A DNA stretch of 64,000 bases from NCBI GenBank assembly GCA_947625655.1, contig CANQPD010000009.1:1-64000 (forward strand), given 5' to 3'. This document shows positions 26,203-36,295 of the stretch, piece after piece. The number at the start of each line of letters is the position of its first letter. Positions within the stretch are counted from its first letter, which is position 1. The notes beneath the pieces are model-generated. The model worked only from the letters and a program-made list of their open reading frames with translations. It searched no databases and was not told where the DNA came from. The DNA comes from an uncultured Dysosmobacter sp. (GTDB lineage Bacteria > Bacillota > Clostridia > Oscillospirales > Oscillospiraceae). A program made the position numbers and the translations under genes.

Positions 26203-26349
26203 ATGGAAAGGATCAAGACCCTGGAGACCCGGAACCTGTGCGAAAGCGCCAAAACCGGCGGCTGCGGCGAGTGCCAGACCTCCTGCCAGTCCGCTTGCAA
26301 GACCAGCTGCGGCGTGGCCAACCAGAAGTGCGAGAACACTGAGAAATAA
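26203..26349 (+). CDS. scfA: SCIFF peptide (six-cysteine RiPP precursor)
   Basis: A 48-aa precursor. The leader MERIKTLETRNL is followed by the SCIFF core GGCGECQTSCQSACKTSC and a last cysteine in NQKCE. The radical-SAM maturase encoded downstream forms thioether bridges between these cysteines and acceptor residues. The family is near-universal in Clostridia, but its biological role is unknown. A seventh cysteine at residue 13, in the leader, is unusual. ATG 26203 has GGAGAG 7 nt upstream; an in-frame ATG at 26188 lacks a ribosome site. Confidence 0.95.
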   Translation: MERIKTLETRNLCESAKTGGCGECQTSCQSACKTSCGVANQKCENTEK

Positions 26350-26350
26350 A

Positions 26351-26381
26351 AAAGCCGCCGCCTGACAGGGCGGCGCTTTTT
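26351..26381 (+). terminator. attenuating terminator between scfA and scfB
   Basis: A GC-rich stem (GCCGCC/GGCGGC, extended by AAAGC/GCTTT) followed by TTTTT, between peptide and maturase genes. It should make the precursor mRNA more abundant than the enzyme mRNA. Confidence 0.85.
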
Positions 26382-26402
26382 ATGCCAGGGAGGACCCTAT
26401 AT

Positions 26403-27794
26403 ATGGTACATCAATATCAATTGAACGGATACAACATCGTGCTGGACACCTGCTCCGGCGGCATCCATGTGGTGGATGAGGTGGCCTACGATATCATTGC
26501 CATGTTCGAGACCCACACCGCCGACGAGATCGTGGCGGCCATGCTGGAGAAGTACGGTGACCGGCCCGACGTGACGGAACAGGAGCTGCGGGACTGCATT
26601 GCCGATGTGCAGGGCCTGAAGGACGCCGGCAAGCTGTTCACGCCGGACACCTTCGCCGACATGGCCGGCACTTTCAAGGAGCGCTCCGGCGATGTGGTGA
26701 AGGCGCTCTGCCTACATGTGGCCCACACCTGCAACCTCAACTGCGGCTACTGCTTTGCCAGCCAGGGCAAGTACCACGGTGACCGGGCTCTGATGAGCTT
26801 TGAGGTGGGCAGGCAGGCGCTGGATTTCCTGATGGACCACTCCGGCACCCGCAGAAATCTGGAGGTGGACTTCTTCGGCGGCGAGCCGCTGATGAACTGG
26901 GACGTTGTGAAGCGGCTGGTGGCCTATGCCCGCGGCGTGGAAAAGGAGCGGGACAAGAACTTCCGCTTCACGCTGACCACCAACGGCGTACTGATCGACG
27001 AGGATGTGATCGAATTTGCCAACCGGGAGATGAGCAATGTAGTGCTGTCCCTGGACGGGCGGAAGGAGATCAATGACCGCACCCGGGTGGACTATGCCGG
27101 CAACGGCAGCTATGACCGGATCGTCCCCAAGTTCCAGGAGCTGGTGAGGGCCCGGGGGGGCAAAAATTACTACATGCGGGGGACCTTCACCCACGCCAAC
27201 CCGGATTTCACCAAGGATCTCTTTCATATGGCCGACGACCTGGGCTTCACGGAGCTGAGCATGGAGCCGGTGGTCTGCGCGCCTGACGACCCGGCGGCCC
27301 TGACGGCTGAGGATCTGGAGGTGGTCAAGGAGCAGTATGAGCTGCTGGCAAAGGACATGCTCCGCCGGAAGCGGGCGGGAAAGCCCATCACCTTCTACCA
27401 CTACATGCTGGACCTGACCGGCGGCCCCTGCATCTATAAGCGGATCTCCGGCTGCGGCTCCGGCACCGAGTATATGGCGGTCACGCCCTGGGGCGACCTG
27501 TACCCCTGCCACCAGTTCGTGGGGGAGGAGCGCTACAAGCTGGGCAATGTCTGGGACGGCGTGACCAATACCGCCCTGCGGGAGGAATTCCGCGGCTGCA
27601 ACGCCTACGCCCGCCCCGGGTGCGCCGACTGCTGGGCCAAGCTGTACTGCTCCGGCGGCTGCGCCGCCAACGCCTATCACGCCACCGGCTCCATCCGGGG
27701 CGTCTATGAGGCGGGCTGCGAGCTGTTCCGCAAGCGCATCGAGTGCGCCATCATGATGCACGTGGCGGAGGAGACCGCCAAAGAGGAAGGCTGA
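26403..27794 (+). CDS. scfB: SCIFF radical SAM maturase
   Basis: A 463-aa radical-SAM enzyme that makes thioether links in the SCIFF peptide. An N-terminal peptide-recognition region (1-90) precedes the core CNLNCGYCFA, whose CxxxCxxC binds the SAM [4Fe-4S] cluster, then FFGGEPLMNW. The C-terminal SPASM part has CGSGTEYMAVTPWGDLYPC and GCADCWAKLYCSGGC for auxiliary clusters. The start at 26403 has GGGAGG 8 nt upstream. The next gene begins immediately after its stop codon. Confidence 0.96.
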   Translation: MVHQYQLNGYNIVLDTCSGGIHVVDEVAYDIIAMFETHTADEIVAAMLEKYGDRPDVTEQELRDCIADVQGLKDAGKLFTPDTFADMAGTFKERSGDVVKALCLHVAHTCNLNCGYCFASQGKYHGDRALMSFEVGRQALDFLMDHSGTRRNLEVDFFGGEPLMNWDVVKRLVAYARGVEKERDKNFRFTLTTNGVLIDEDVIEFANREMSNVVLSLDGRKEINDRTRVDYAGNGSYDRIVPKFQELVRARGGKNYYMRGTFTHANPDFTKDLFHMADDLGFTELSMEPVVCAPDDPAALTAEDLEVVKEQYELLAKDMLRRKRAGKPITFYHYMLDLTGGPCIYKRISGCGSGTEYMAVTPWGDLYPCHQFVGEERYKLGNVWDGVTNTALREEFRGCNAYARPGCADCWAKLYCSGGCAANAYHATGSIRGVYEAGCELFRKRIECAIMMHVAEETAKEEG

Positions 27795-29129
27795 ATGGAT
27801 ACGCCCATCGCGGACTTTGCGCGGCGCTATGCGGCCTCCGGCGCCGCGCGGCTCCATATGCCCGGCCATAAGGGGCGGCCCTTTCTGGGCTGCGAGGCCC
27901 TGGATATCACGGAGATCGCCGGCGCCGACGCGCTGTATGAGGCCTCCGGCATCATTGCGGAAAGCGAGAAAAACGCCGGCGCTCTGTTTGGCTCCGGGCG
28001 GACGCTGTACTCCACCGAGGGTTCCAGCCAGTGCATCCGGGCCATGCTGTATCTGGCCCTGACCTGCCGCCCCGGTGGGACGGCTCCGGTCATCGTGGCG
28101 GCCCGGAACGTCCACAAGGCGTTCGTCTACGCGGCGGCGCTGCTGGATCTGGAGGTCGTCTGGCTGTGGCCGGAGGGGGACTGCCGGTCCATCTGCGGCT
28201 GCCCCGTGTCCCCGGAGACTGTGGAGCGGACGCTGTCGGCGCTGCCGGCGCCGCCTGCCGCCGTGTATGTCACCAGCCCGGATTACCTGGGCGGCATGGC
28301 GGATATCGCCGCGCTGGCGGAGGTCTGCCACCGCCATGGCACCGTGCTGGCGGTGGATAATGCCCACGGCGCCTATCTGCGCTTTCTGCGGCCTTCCGCC
28401 CATCCCCTGGATCTGGGCGCGGATATCTGCTGTGACTCCGCCCACAAGACTCTGCCGGTCCTGACCGGCGGAGCTTATCTGCACATCGGGAAACATGCCC
28501 CCGAGGGGTTTTCAGAGCATGCCAAAGCCGCCCTGGCCCTGTTTGGCTCCACCAGTCCCTCCTACCTGACGCTGGCCTCTCTGGATCTTTGCAACCGGTA
28601 TCTGGCGGGGGAGTATTCCCGGCGGCTGGCGGAGACGGCGGCCCGGCTGGCAGAGACGCGGCGGCGCTTGAACGCCAATGGCTGGCAGATGGAGGACACA
28701 GACCCCCTGCGCTTGACATTGCGCGCTCCCGCGGGCCTTGCGGGGGCCGCCCTGGCGGAGCGGCTGCGAACAGGCGGAGTGGAGTGCGAGTATGCCGACG
28801 GGGAATTCCTGGTGATGATGCTCACGCCGGAAAACGATGCCGGGGACCTGGAGAGGCTCCGCACGGCGCTGGGCGAAAATCACAGGCCCGCCGCAGAAAT
28901 CCAAGCGCTGCCGGCGGCAAGAGGGGAGCGGGTACTGTCCATCCGGCAGGCGCTGTTCGCACCCCACGAGACGGTTCCGGCGGACAAGGCCCTGGGCCGC
29001 GTCTGCGGCGCCCCCACCGTATCCTGCCCGCCCGCCATTCCCGTTGTTGTCTCCGGCGAACGCATCGGCCCGGAAGGGCTGGCGCTGTTTGCCCGCTACG
29101 GCGTCCGGGAAGTGGACGTTTTGCTATGA
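27795..29129 (+). CDS. Orn/Lys/Arg decarboxylase-like PLP enzyme
   Basis: A 444-aa fold-type I PLP enzyme of the Orn/Lys/Arg decarboxylase family, short form like YaaO. The start shows LHMPGHKGRP, a hallmark of the family. The PLP lysine is in CCDSAHKTLPVLTGGAYL. The C-terminal domain is about 120 residues. The ATG directly follows the scfB stop, so translation is coupled. Some related genes lie at this position next to SCIFF genes or in dnaX/tmk neighbourhoods; substrate is unknown, with lysine, ornithine and arginine all possible. Confidence 0.88.
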   Translation: MDTPIADFARRYAASGAARLHMPGHKGRPFLGCEALDITEIAGADALYEASGIIAESEKNAGALFGSGRTLYSTEGSSQCIRAMLYLALTCRPGGTAPVIVAARNVHKAFVYAAALLDLEVVWLWPEGDCRSICGCPVSPETVERTLSALPAPPAAVYVTSPDYLGGMADIAALAEVCHRHGTVLAVDNAHGAYLRFLRPSAHPLDLGADICCDSAHKTLPVLTGGAYLHIGKHAPEGFSEHAKAALALFGSTSPSYLTLASLDLCNRYLAGEYSRRLAETAARLAETRRRLNANGWQMEDTDPLRLTLRAPAGLAGAALAERLRTGGVECEYADGEFLVMMLTPENDAGDLERLRTALGENHRPAAEIQALPAARGERVLSIRQALFAPHETVPADKALGRVCGAPTVSCPPAIPVVVSGERIGPEGLALFARYGVREVDVLL

Positions 29130-29130
29130 G

Positions 29131-29178
29131 AAAAGCAGTTCTATGATGGAGGCATCATCACGGAACTGCTTTTATTTT
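29131..29178 (+). terminator. terminator of the scfB-decarboxylase operon
   Basis: Stem AAAAGCAGTTC/GAACTGCTTTT with inner pairing ATGATG/CATCAT, followed by ATTTT. Confidence 0.88.
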
Positions 29179-29281
29179 GCCTTTTCTGGAAACAACAGAG
29201 CAAATTTTTGAATTTTTCTGTTGTTTTGGTGAGATTTTTGGAAAATGCATTGAAAAGAAAAACGCAACAAAACAAATAGAA

Positions 29282-29323
29282 AAGTGCCAGAAAACGCCAC
29301 GCTTTGGCTGTTTTCTGGCACTT
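29282..29323. other. long hairpin in an AT-rich spacer
   Basis: A perfect 14-bp stem AAGTGCCAGAAAAC/GTTTTCTGGCACTT with a 14-nt loop. No T-run, so probably not a terminator. The 29179-29371 spacer has no gene. Confidence 0.5.
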
Positions 29324-29371
29324 AGAAAGGGCAAATAATTTCAAGGCGCAGACTTTCAGAGCCGCCCCCGC

Positions 29372-29406
29372 CCAACCGCGAACCCAGCGAAGCGGATCGC
29401 GGTTGG
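29372..29406 (+). repeat. structured repeat copy C (hairpin only)
   Basis: Stem CCAACCGCGA/TCGCGGTTGG around the conserved core CCCAGCGAAGCGG, the third copy of the hairpin seen at 1402 and 1670. The tail is short and diverged (GCGAAGAAAAAGCA). It again lies next to tRNA genes. Confidence 0.72.
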
Positions 29407-29439
29407 AAGCGAAGAAAAAGCACGTCCGGCGTATGAAAA

Positions 29440-29475
29440 GGCCCTAAGGCCTTTTCTTCGCCTTAGGGCTTTTTC
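29440..29475 (-). terminator. terminator of the tRNA-Ser operon
   Basis: Stem GCCCTAAGGC/GCCTTAGGGC with CTTTT on the minus-strand 3' side; the plus strand also has TTTTT. Confidence 0.85.
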
Positions 29476-29480
29476 TGAGC

Positions 29481-29573
29481 TGGCGCGGAAGGAGGGATTT
29501 GAACCCTCGCGCCGGTTTTATCCAGCCTACTCCCTTAGCAGGGGAGCCCCTTCGGCCTCTTGGGTACTTCCGC
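29481..29573 (-). tRNA. tRNA-Ser(GCT)
   Basis: 93 nt with encoded CCA and the long variable arm of class II tRNAs. Acceptor GCGGAAG/CTTCCGC. Anticodon stem CTCCC/GGGAG with loop CTGCTAA, giving GCT. Confidence 0.95.
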
Positions 29574-29589
29574 AGATCCTTATTGAAAA

Positions 29590-29677
29590 TGGCGGAGAGA
29601 GTGGGATTCGAACCCACGGATGCTTGCGCATCGCCGGTTTTCAAGACCGGTTCCTTAAACCGCTCGGACATCTCTCC
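29590..29677 (-). tRNA. tRNA-Ser(TGA)
   Basis: 88 nt, class II, encoded CCA. Acceptor GGAGAGA pairs with TCTCTCC. Anticodon loop CTTGAAA gives TGA. It is upstream of tRNA-Ser(GCT) in the same transcript. Confidence 0.95.
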
Positions 29678-29716
29678 ATTAACCGGCAGGCGCGTCCACC
29701 CTCAAGCACTTGAAGT

Positions 29717-29746
29717 ATGATACCATATGAGACAACGATTTGTCAA
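29717..29746 (-). promoter_or_regulatory. promoter of the tRNA-Ser operon
   Basis: Minus strand TTGACA (29741-29746) and TATCAT (29717-29722) separated by 18 bp. Confidence 0.8.
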
Positions 29747-29749
29747 CAG

Positions 29750-30300
29750 AATTTCCGAGAAGGATGTGAAGAATCTGCGTAGGATTGAAAGTGACACTGG
29801 ACAAGTGCAAAAAAAGGACGAGGGATAATGTCTGATGAGGGAAAGCCGCGGCACCGTTTGTGACGGCGCGGATATACCCGCCGTCCGGAGAGCCTGTTCC
29901 GGACATGGGAAAAACGGGGGTGTTCTCCGGCGGGAAAGAAAAGCCTATACGCCCCTATGCGCCAAAGCCCTGTGAACAGGCGACCGATCCCGGACAGCGG
30001 GCCCAGGCGGCTGTAAAAGCGGCCTGCTGTCCATCAGCCTTCCGGCAGCTTCTCCATGAGGCTCCTCCGCCGGCATTCTCCCGTCGAATGCACTGCCCGA
30101 TTTGCTTGACAAACCCACAAAATTTCGGGGATCTCTGTCCAAAGCGAAGGAGGTCAGACAGCCGTCCGCGTTGTCTGAAAAAATATTCAGCGCACAGAAA
30201 GGGGAATCCGACCGAAAAGGCTGGCATATTTCACATATAAATCAAGATAAAATGGGCTGGATTCGTTCAAGTATCCAGAAAAACGGAAAAAAGCACAATT
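29750..30300. other. intergenic region without a recognisable gene
   Basis: About 550 nt between tRNA-Ser and the ilv promoter. A 126-codon plus-strand frame (29860-30240) has no ribosome site, odd composition and no recognisable domain, so it is not called. No T-box or other known riboswitch motif was seen. Confidence 0.4.
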
Positions 30301-30305
30301 TGCGG

Positions 30306-30334
30306 TTGCGCTTTAATGCGGCGATATGTATAAT
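30306..30334 (+). promoter_or_regulatory. promoter of the ilv operon
   Basis: TTGCGC (30306-30311) and TATAAT (30329-30334), 17 bp apart. The leader to ilvB would be about 300 nt and contains a leader peptide gene and a terminator. Confidence 0.75.
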
Positions 30335-30406
30335 AACAAAACAAGACAGGCAGAAGTGCCTGAACTGAATTTGCGGCGGCCGCCCTCCGGGCGGCGGAGG
30401 GTTCCT

Positions 30407-30565
30407 ATGTTTATGATGATCGCTCTGATCAACATTCTGGCGATTAGCATTATTCTGGTTCTGGTACTGGTACTGCTGGTACAGAAAAAGAATAGTGCGT
30501 TTGGTCATGCACCGAGCAAGGATGTCATCGCCGGTCTTCACCGCATCTCCGCCGAAAGCCGCTGA
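30407..30565 (+). CDS. ilv operon leader peptide, rich in Ile, Leu and Val
   Basis: A 52-residue reading frame preceded by GGAGG at 6 nt. Of its first 25 residues 17 are Ile, Leu or Val (for example ISIILVLVLVLLVQ). A terminator hairpin follows at 30588-30626, just before ilvB. This is the arrangement of an attenuator: ribosomes stalling at branched-chain codons would prevent termination when these amino acids are scarce. It also resembles a one-helix membrane peptide, which cannot be excluded. It resembles E. coli IlvL in design but not in sequence. Confidence 0.8.
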   Translation: MFMMIALINILAISIILVLVLVLLVQKKNSAFGHAPSKDVIAGLHRISAESR

Positions 30566-30587
30566 TCGTCCCAATCGAAATTCTTGA

Positions 30588-30626
30588 AAGTCCGTGACCC
30601 GACGCCGGGGCCACGGGCTTTGTTTT
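30588..30626 (+). terminator. attenuator terminator before ilvB
   Basis: Stem AAGTCCGTG/CACGGGCTT (one G-T pair) with a GC-rich loop (CCC/GGGG can extend it), then TTTGTTTT. It lies between the leader peptide and the ilvB ribosome site, so it must be read through for operon expression. Confidence 0.85.
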
Positions 30627-30644
30627 ATTAAGGAGAGGATGGAT

Positions 30645-32279
30645 ATGGAAATGACAGGCGCGCAGATCCTGATAGAGAGTTTCCTGCGGGAAGGCGTGGA
30701 GCATATCTTCGGCTATGCCGGCGCCACCATCTGCCCGGCGGTGGACGCGCTGAAGGCGCATCCGGAGATCGGCTATACCCTGGTGCGCACAGAGCAGAAC
30801 GCCGGCCACATGGCCTCCGGCTATGCCCGGGTGTCGGGTAAGGTGGGCGTGTGCATGGTGACCTCCGGCCCGGGCGCCACCAATCTCATCACCGGCATCG
30901 CCACGGCGTATATGGATTCCATTCCCATGGTGGCCGTTACCGGCCAGGTCCCCAGCGGCCTGCTGGGCCGTGACATCTTCCAGGAGGTGGACATCACCGG
31001 CGCGGTGACGCCCTTCACCAAGCACAACTACCTGGTCAAGGACGCCGCCAAGCTGCCCCAGGTGGTCAAGGAGGCGTTTTACCTGGCCTCCACCGGCCGC
31101 CCCGGCCCGGTGCTGATCGACATTCCCATCGACATCCAGGAACAGCGGGTGGAAGATCCCGTCTTCCCGGAGGAGGTCAATATCCGGGGCTACAAGCCCT
31201 CTGTGAAGGGCAATGACCTCCAGATCAAGCGGGTGGCGGAGGCCATCTCCAAGGCCAGGCAGCCGGTGATCTGCGCCGGCGGCGGCGTGTGGCTGGCGAA
31301 CGCCCGGGACGAGCTGGTGGAGCTGGCGGAGCGGTATGCCATCCCGGTGGTCAAGACCATGATGGGCCTGTCCGTCCTGCCCACGGACCACCCCCTGAAC
31401 CTGGGGATGATCGGCGCCCACGGCAACCGCTGCGCCAACAAGGCCCTGGCCAAGTCCGACCTGCTCATCATGGTGGGCAGCCGGGCGGCGGACCGGGCCA
31501 TCATCTCCCCGGAGGAGATCCAGCGCCGCATGGCCACCATCCACATCGACGTGGACCCGGCGGAGATCGGCAAGAACATGCAGGCGGCTATCCCGCTGGT
31601 GGGCGACGTGAAGGCCATTCTGCGCCAGCTGCTGGCGCTGGAGGTCCCCGCCCCTGACGCGGCGGAGTGGCGTGAGAGGCTGCGGGAATACCGCAGGGCG
31701 GAGCTGACCCGGGAATTCCCCCGGCGGGAGGGCTCCGTGTTTCCCGGCACCGTGATACGGAAGCTGGGCCAGCGGCTGGACGACGACGCGGCGGTCTGCG
31801 TGGACGTGGGCCAGAACCAGATCTTTACCTGCAAGTACCTGCCCCAGAAGCACGGGCGGCTGCTGACCTCCGGGGGCCTTGGCACCATGGGCTACGCCCT
31901 GCCGGCGGCCATCGGCGTCAAGGTGGCCCAGCCGGACCGGCAGACCGTTGTGGTCTGCGGCGACGGCTCCTTCCAGATGGCCATGAACGAGCTGGCCGCC
32001 ATCCGCTGCGCGGATATGGATGTCAAGATCGTCCTGTTCCGCAACCATGTGCTGGGCCTGGTGCACCAGATCCAGCGGGCCACTCCCTACCACGGCCCCT
32101 TCGGCGTGGACCTGGACGGCTCCCCGGACTTTGCAGCCATCGCCGCCGCCTACGGCATCCCCAGCCTGACGGTGGATGACGAGGACAAGCTGGACGAGAC
32201 CCTGGACCGTTTCCTGGCCGTCAAGGGCTGCTGCGTCCTGATCTGCGAGGTCCACCCCGACGTGACCACCACTGACTGA
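30645..32279 (+). CDS. ilvB: acetohydroxyacid synthase, large subunit (copy 1)
   Basis: A 544-aa ThDP enzyme that joins two pyruvates, or pyruvate and 2-oxobutyrate, in the first common step of Val/Leu/Ile synthesis. The catalytic glutamate is in VRTEQNAGHMA (about residue 50); the ThDP-Mg motif is GDGSFQMAMNE. The middle domain binds FAD in this family. It ends shortly after the ThDP domain and lacks a C-terminal extension. ATG 30645 has AGGAGAGG upstream. The small-subunit gene follows after 16 nt. Confidence 0.88.
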   Translation: MEMTGAQILIESFLREGVEHIFGYAGATICPAVDALKAHPEIGYTLVRTEQNAGHMASGYARVSGKVGVCMVTSGPGATNLITGIATAYMDSIPMVAVTGQVPSGLLGRDIFQEVDITGAVTPFTKHNYLVKDAAKLPQVVKEAFYLASTGRPGPVLIDIPIDIQEQRVEDPVFPEEVNIRGYKPSVKGNDLQIKRVAEAISKARQPVICAGGGVWLANARDELVELAERYAIPVVKTMMGLSVLPTDHPLNLGMIGAHGNRCANKALAKSDLLIMVGSRAADRAIISPEEIQRRMATIHIDVDPAEIGKNMQAAIPLVGDVKAILRQLLALEVPAPDAAEWRERLREYRRAELTREFPRREGSVFPGTVIRKLGQRLDDDAAVCVDVGQNQIFTCKYLPQKHGRLLTSGGLGTMGYALPAAIGVKVAQPDRQTVVVCGDGSFQMAMNELAAIRCADMDVKIVLFRNHVLGLVHQIQRATPYHGPFGVDLDGSPDFAAIAAAYGIPSLTVDDEDKLDETLDRFLAVKGCCVLICEVHPDVTTTD

Positions 32280-32295
32280 GAGGAGGAGACGAGCC

Positions 32296-32781
32296 ATGAA
32301 ACAGACCATTTCCGTTTTGGTGGAAAACCAGGCGGGCGTCCTGAACCGGATCACCAGCCTGTTCTCCCGCAGGGCGTTCAACATCGACTCCCTGGCCGTG
32401 GGCGTCACCGACGATCCGTCCCTCTCCCGCATCACCATCATCGTGGACAACGGCAACAGCGTGGTGGAGCAGGTGGAAAAGCAGCTGAACAAGCTGGTGG
32501 AGGTCATCAAGGTCCGCACCCTGGATGAGAACAGCCTCATCGGCCGGGAGCTGATGCTCATTAAGGTCAGCGCCAATAAAAACAACCGCGAGCACATCAT
32601 GACCATCTGCAACATCTGCGGCGCCAAGGTGACGGATATCTCCCCCACCTCCATGACCATGGAGCTGTCCGACACCCCGGACCGGGTCAGCACCTTTGAG
32701 GACATGATGCGGCCCTTCAATATCCTGGAGGTGGCCCGCACCGGCGTCATCGCCCTGCAAAAGGGCGGCGGAAAGATTTAA
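32296..32781 (+). CDS. ilvN: acetohydroxyacid synthase, small subunit (copy 1)
   Basis: A 161-aa regulatory subunit. The N-terminal ACT domain (SVLVENQAGVLNRITSLFSRRAFNIDSL) binds valine for feedback inhibition; the C-terminal domain (ELMLIKVSANKNNREHI) is the ALS_ss_C type. It partners the copy-1 large subunit. GGAGGAG precedes ATG. Confidence 0.94.
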   Translation: MKQTISVLVENQAGVLNRITSLFSRRAFNIDSLAVGVTDDPSLSRITIIVDNGNSVVEQVEKQLNKLVEVIKVRTLDENSLIGRELMLIKVSANKNNREHIMTICNICGAKVTDISPTSMTMELSDTPDRVSTFEDMMRPFNILEVARTGVIALQKGGGKI

Positions 32782-32785
32782 AGCA

Positions 32786-32870
32786 GTTAGGAATTGGAAA
32801 TGAGGAATCAGGAATTTGGCATTGACCGGCGTTCCGTCCCCGAAAAAATCTTGATTCCTAATTTTTCGCG
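32786..32870. repeat. heptamer-bounded intergenic element 1
   Basis: The left part is a run of degenerate heptamers (TTAGGAA, TTGGAAA, TGAGGAA, TCAGGAA, TTTGGCA). The right arm TTGATTCCTAATTTTT is its inverted complement (AGGAATCA at 32803-32810 pairs with TGATTCCT at 32852-32859). The unit lies between ilvN and the second ilvB and resembles 50495-50923 and 56584-56712 in design. It could fold as a hairpin within the operon mRNA. Confidence 0.6.
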
Positions 32871-32886
32871 AGGGAGGATGAACCTT

Positions 32887-34595
32887 TTGAAGATCAGAGC
32901 GACCCAGGCCATTATGGAATGCCTGCTGGAACAGGAAGTCGATACCGTATTCGGCTATCCCGGCGGCACCATTTTGAATGTATACGACGAGCTGTACCGC
33001 TATCAGGACAAGATCCGCCATGTGCTGACCGCCCACGAGCAGGGCGCGGCCCACGCGGCGGACGGCTACGCCCGCTCCACCGGCAAGGTGGGCGTGTGCT
33101 TCGCCACCTCCGGTCCCGGCGCGACGAACCTGACCACCGGCATCGCCACCGCCTATCTGGACTCCTCACCCGTGGTGTTCATCACCTGCAACGTGGGGGA
33201 GAGCCTGCTGGGCAAGGATTCCTTCCAGGAGGTGGACACCACCGGCATCGCCATGCCCATCACCAAGGCCGCCTTCCTGGTGCGGGACGCCCAGACCATC
33301 CCCGACGTGATGCGCCAGGCCTTTGCCGTGGCGGCCAGCGGCCGGCCCGGCCCGGTAGTGATCGACTTTTTGAAAAATGTCACCGCCGCCAATCAGATGA
33401 TCGACTATGAATTCATCCCCTGGCGGCAGAACCGGAGCTGCGCGGGCATCCGGGAGCTGAACAGCAGCCACCAGCTGAAAAACCCGGAGCCGGACCGCCA
33501 GGATGTGGACATCCTGCTGGAGATGATCCGGCAGTCGGAGCGCCCGCTGCTGATCTGCGGCGGCGGCGTGGTCCGGGGCAGGGCCCATCAGGCCTTCCGG
33601 GAATTCGCGGAAAGGCTGGACGCCCCGGTGGCCATCACCGTCATGGGCGGCGGCGGCTTCCCCGGCAGCCATCCCCTGACCACCGGCATGATCGGCATGC
33701 ACGGCTCCCAGGCCTCCAACGTGGCCTGTGACGAGTGCGACCTGCTGATCGCCGTGGGCTGCCGCTTCTCCGACCGGGTGGCCCTGGATCCGGCCACTTT
33801 TGCCCGGAACGCCAAGATCGTCCAGATCGACATCGACCGGGCGGAGATCGACAAAAACGTCCTGACGGACCACCACATCATCGGCTCCGCCCGCCGGGTG
33901 CTGGCGATGCTGAACGAGAAGCTGCCCCAGTACGACCACACCGCCTGGAAGGAGCACATCCTGCCCATGCGGGCCCCCTCCGTGGCGGCGGACAGCCCCA
34001 CGCTCACTCCCCAGCAGATGCTGGAGGTCATCCGCCTCCAGGCCCCCGGGGCCATCGTGGCCACCGACGTGGGCCAGCACCAGATGTGGTCCATCAAATA
34101 CCTGCACTTCGACTACCCCGGCCAGCTGCTGACCTCCGGCGGCTTCGGCACCATGGGCTTCGGCCTGGGGGCCGCCATCGGCGCCCAGATGGGCAACCCG
34201 GACAAGCGGGTGGTCCACGTCACCGGCGACGGCTGCTTCCGCATGAACTGCCACGAGCTGTGCACCGTGGAGCACTACGGCCTGCCCATCATCACCGTGG
34301 TCTTCAACAACGGCACCCTGGGCATGGTCCGCCAGTGGCAGAACCTGATCTACGGCAAGCGCTTCTCCGAGACCACCCTGGACCGGGGCCCCGACTTTCT
34401 GAAGCTGGCGGAGGCCTACGGCCTGAAGGGCTACCGGGCAACCACCCGGCCGGAGATGGAGGACGCGTTTGCCCAGGCCCTCTCCTGCGGCACCGGCGCG
34501 GTCATCGACTGCGTGCTGGACATCGACGAGATGGTGCGGCCCATGGTGGCCGCCGGCTCCCCCATCACCGATTTTCTGCTGAAGGAGGGCTCCAA

Positions 34596-34599
<4 letters not shown>
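32887..34599 (+). CDS. ilvB: acetohydroxyacid synthase, large subunit (copy 2)
   Basis: A 570-aa ThDP enzyme of the same family as the gene at 30645 but clearly diverged. The catalytic glutamate lies in LTAHEQGAAHAADGYAR, and the ThDP motif is GDGCFRMNCHELCTVE, with a full C-terminal region (RQWQNLIYGKRFSET) that copy 1 lacks. The TTG start at 32887 gives a 9-nt spacing from GGGAGG; the ATG at 32878 lies directly against that site. The next gene overlaps by 4 nt. Which copy is the anabolic enzyme is not certain; this one looks more canonical. Confidence 0.86.
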
Positions 34600-36162
<1,563 letters not shown>

Positions 36163-36175
36163 TCGCATGATACCG

Positions 36176-36206
36176 CGGGACGGCGCGAAAATTCGCGCCG
36201 TCCCGC
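36176..36206 (+). other. stable hairpin between ilvC and ilvD
   Basis: Stem CGGGACGGCGCGAA/TTCGCGCCGTCCCG without a T-run. It may stabilise the ilvC transcript or partly reduce ilvD transcription. Confidence 0.6.
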
Positions 36207-36295
36207 CAAAACCGGCGGGCCGCTCGCCGCAAAAGCGGCACAGCCGCGGCACATCTGGAACCCCTCCTGTGCCCGGTAACGCATGGAGGTTTACT

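Noticed and set aside
29860..30240. Possible 126-aa gene upstream of the ilv promoter
   Set aside because: No ribosome site, Pro/Lys/Cys-rich mixed composition and no recognisable domain; the region is better seen as intergenic.
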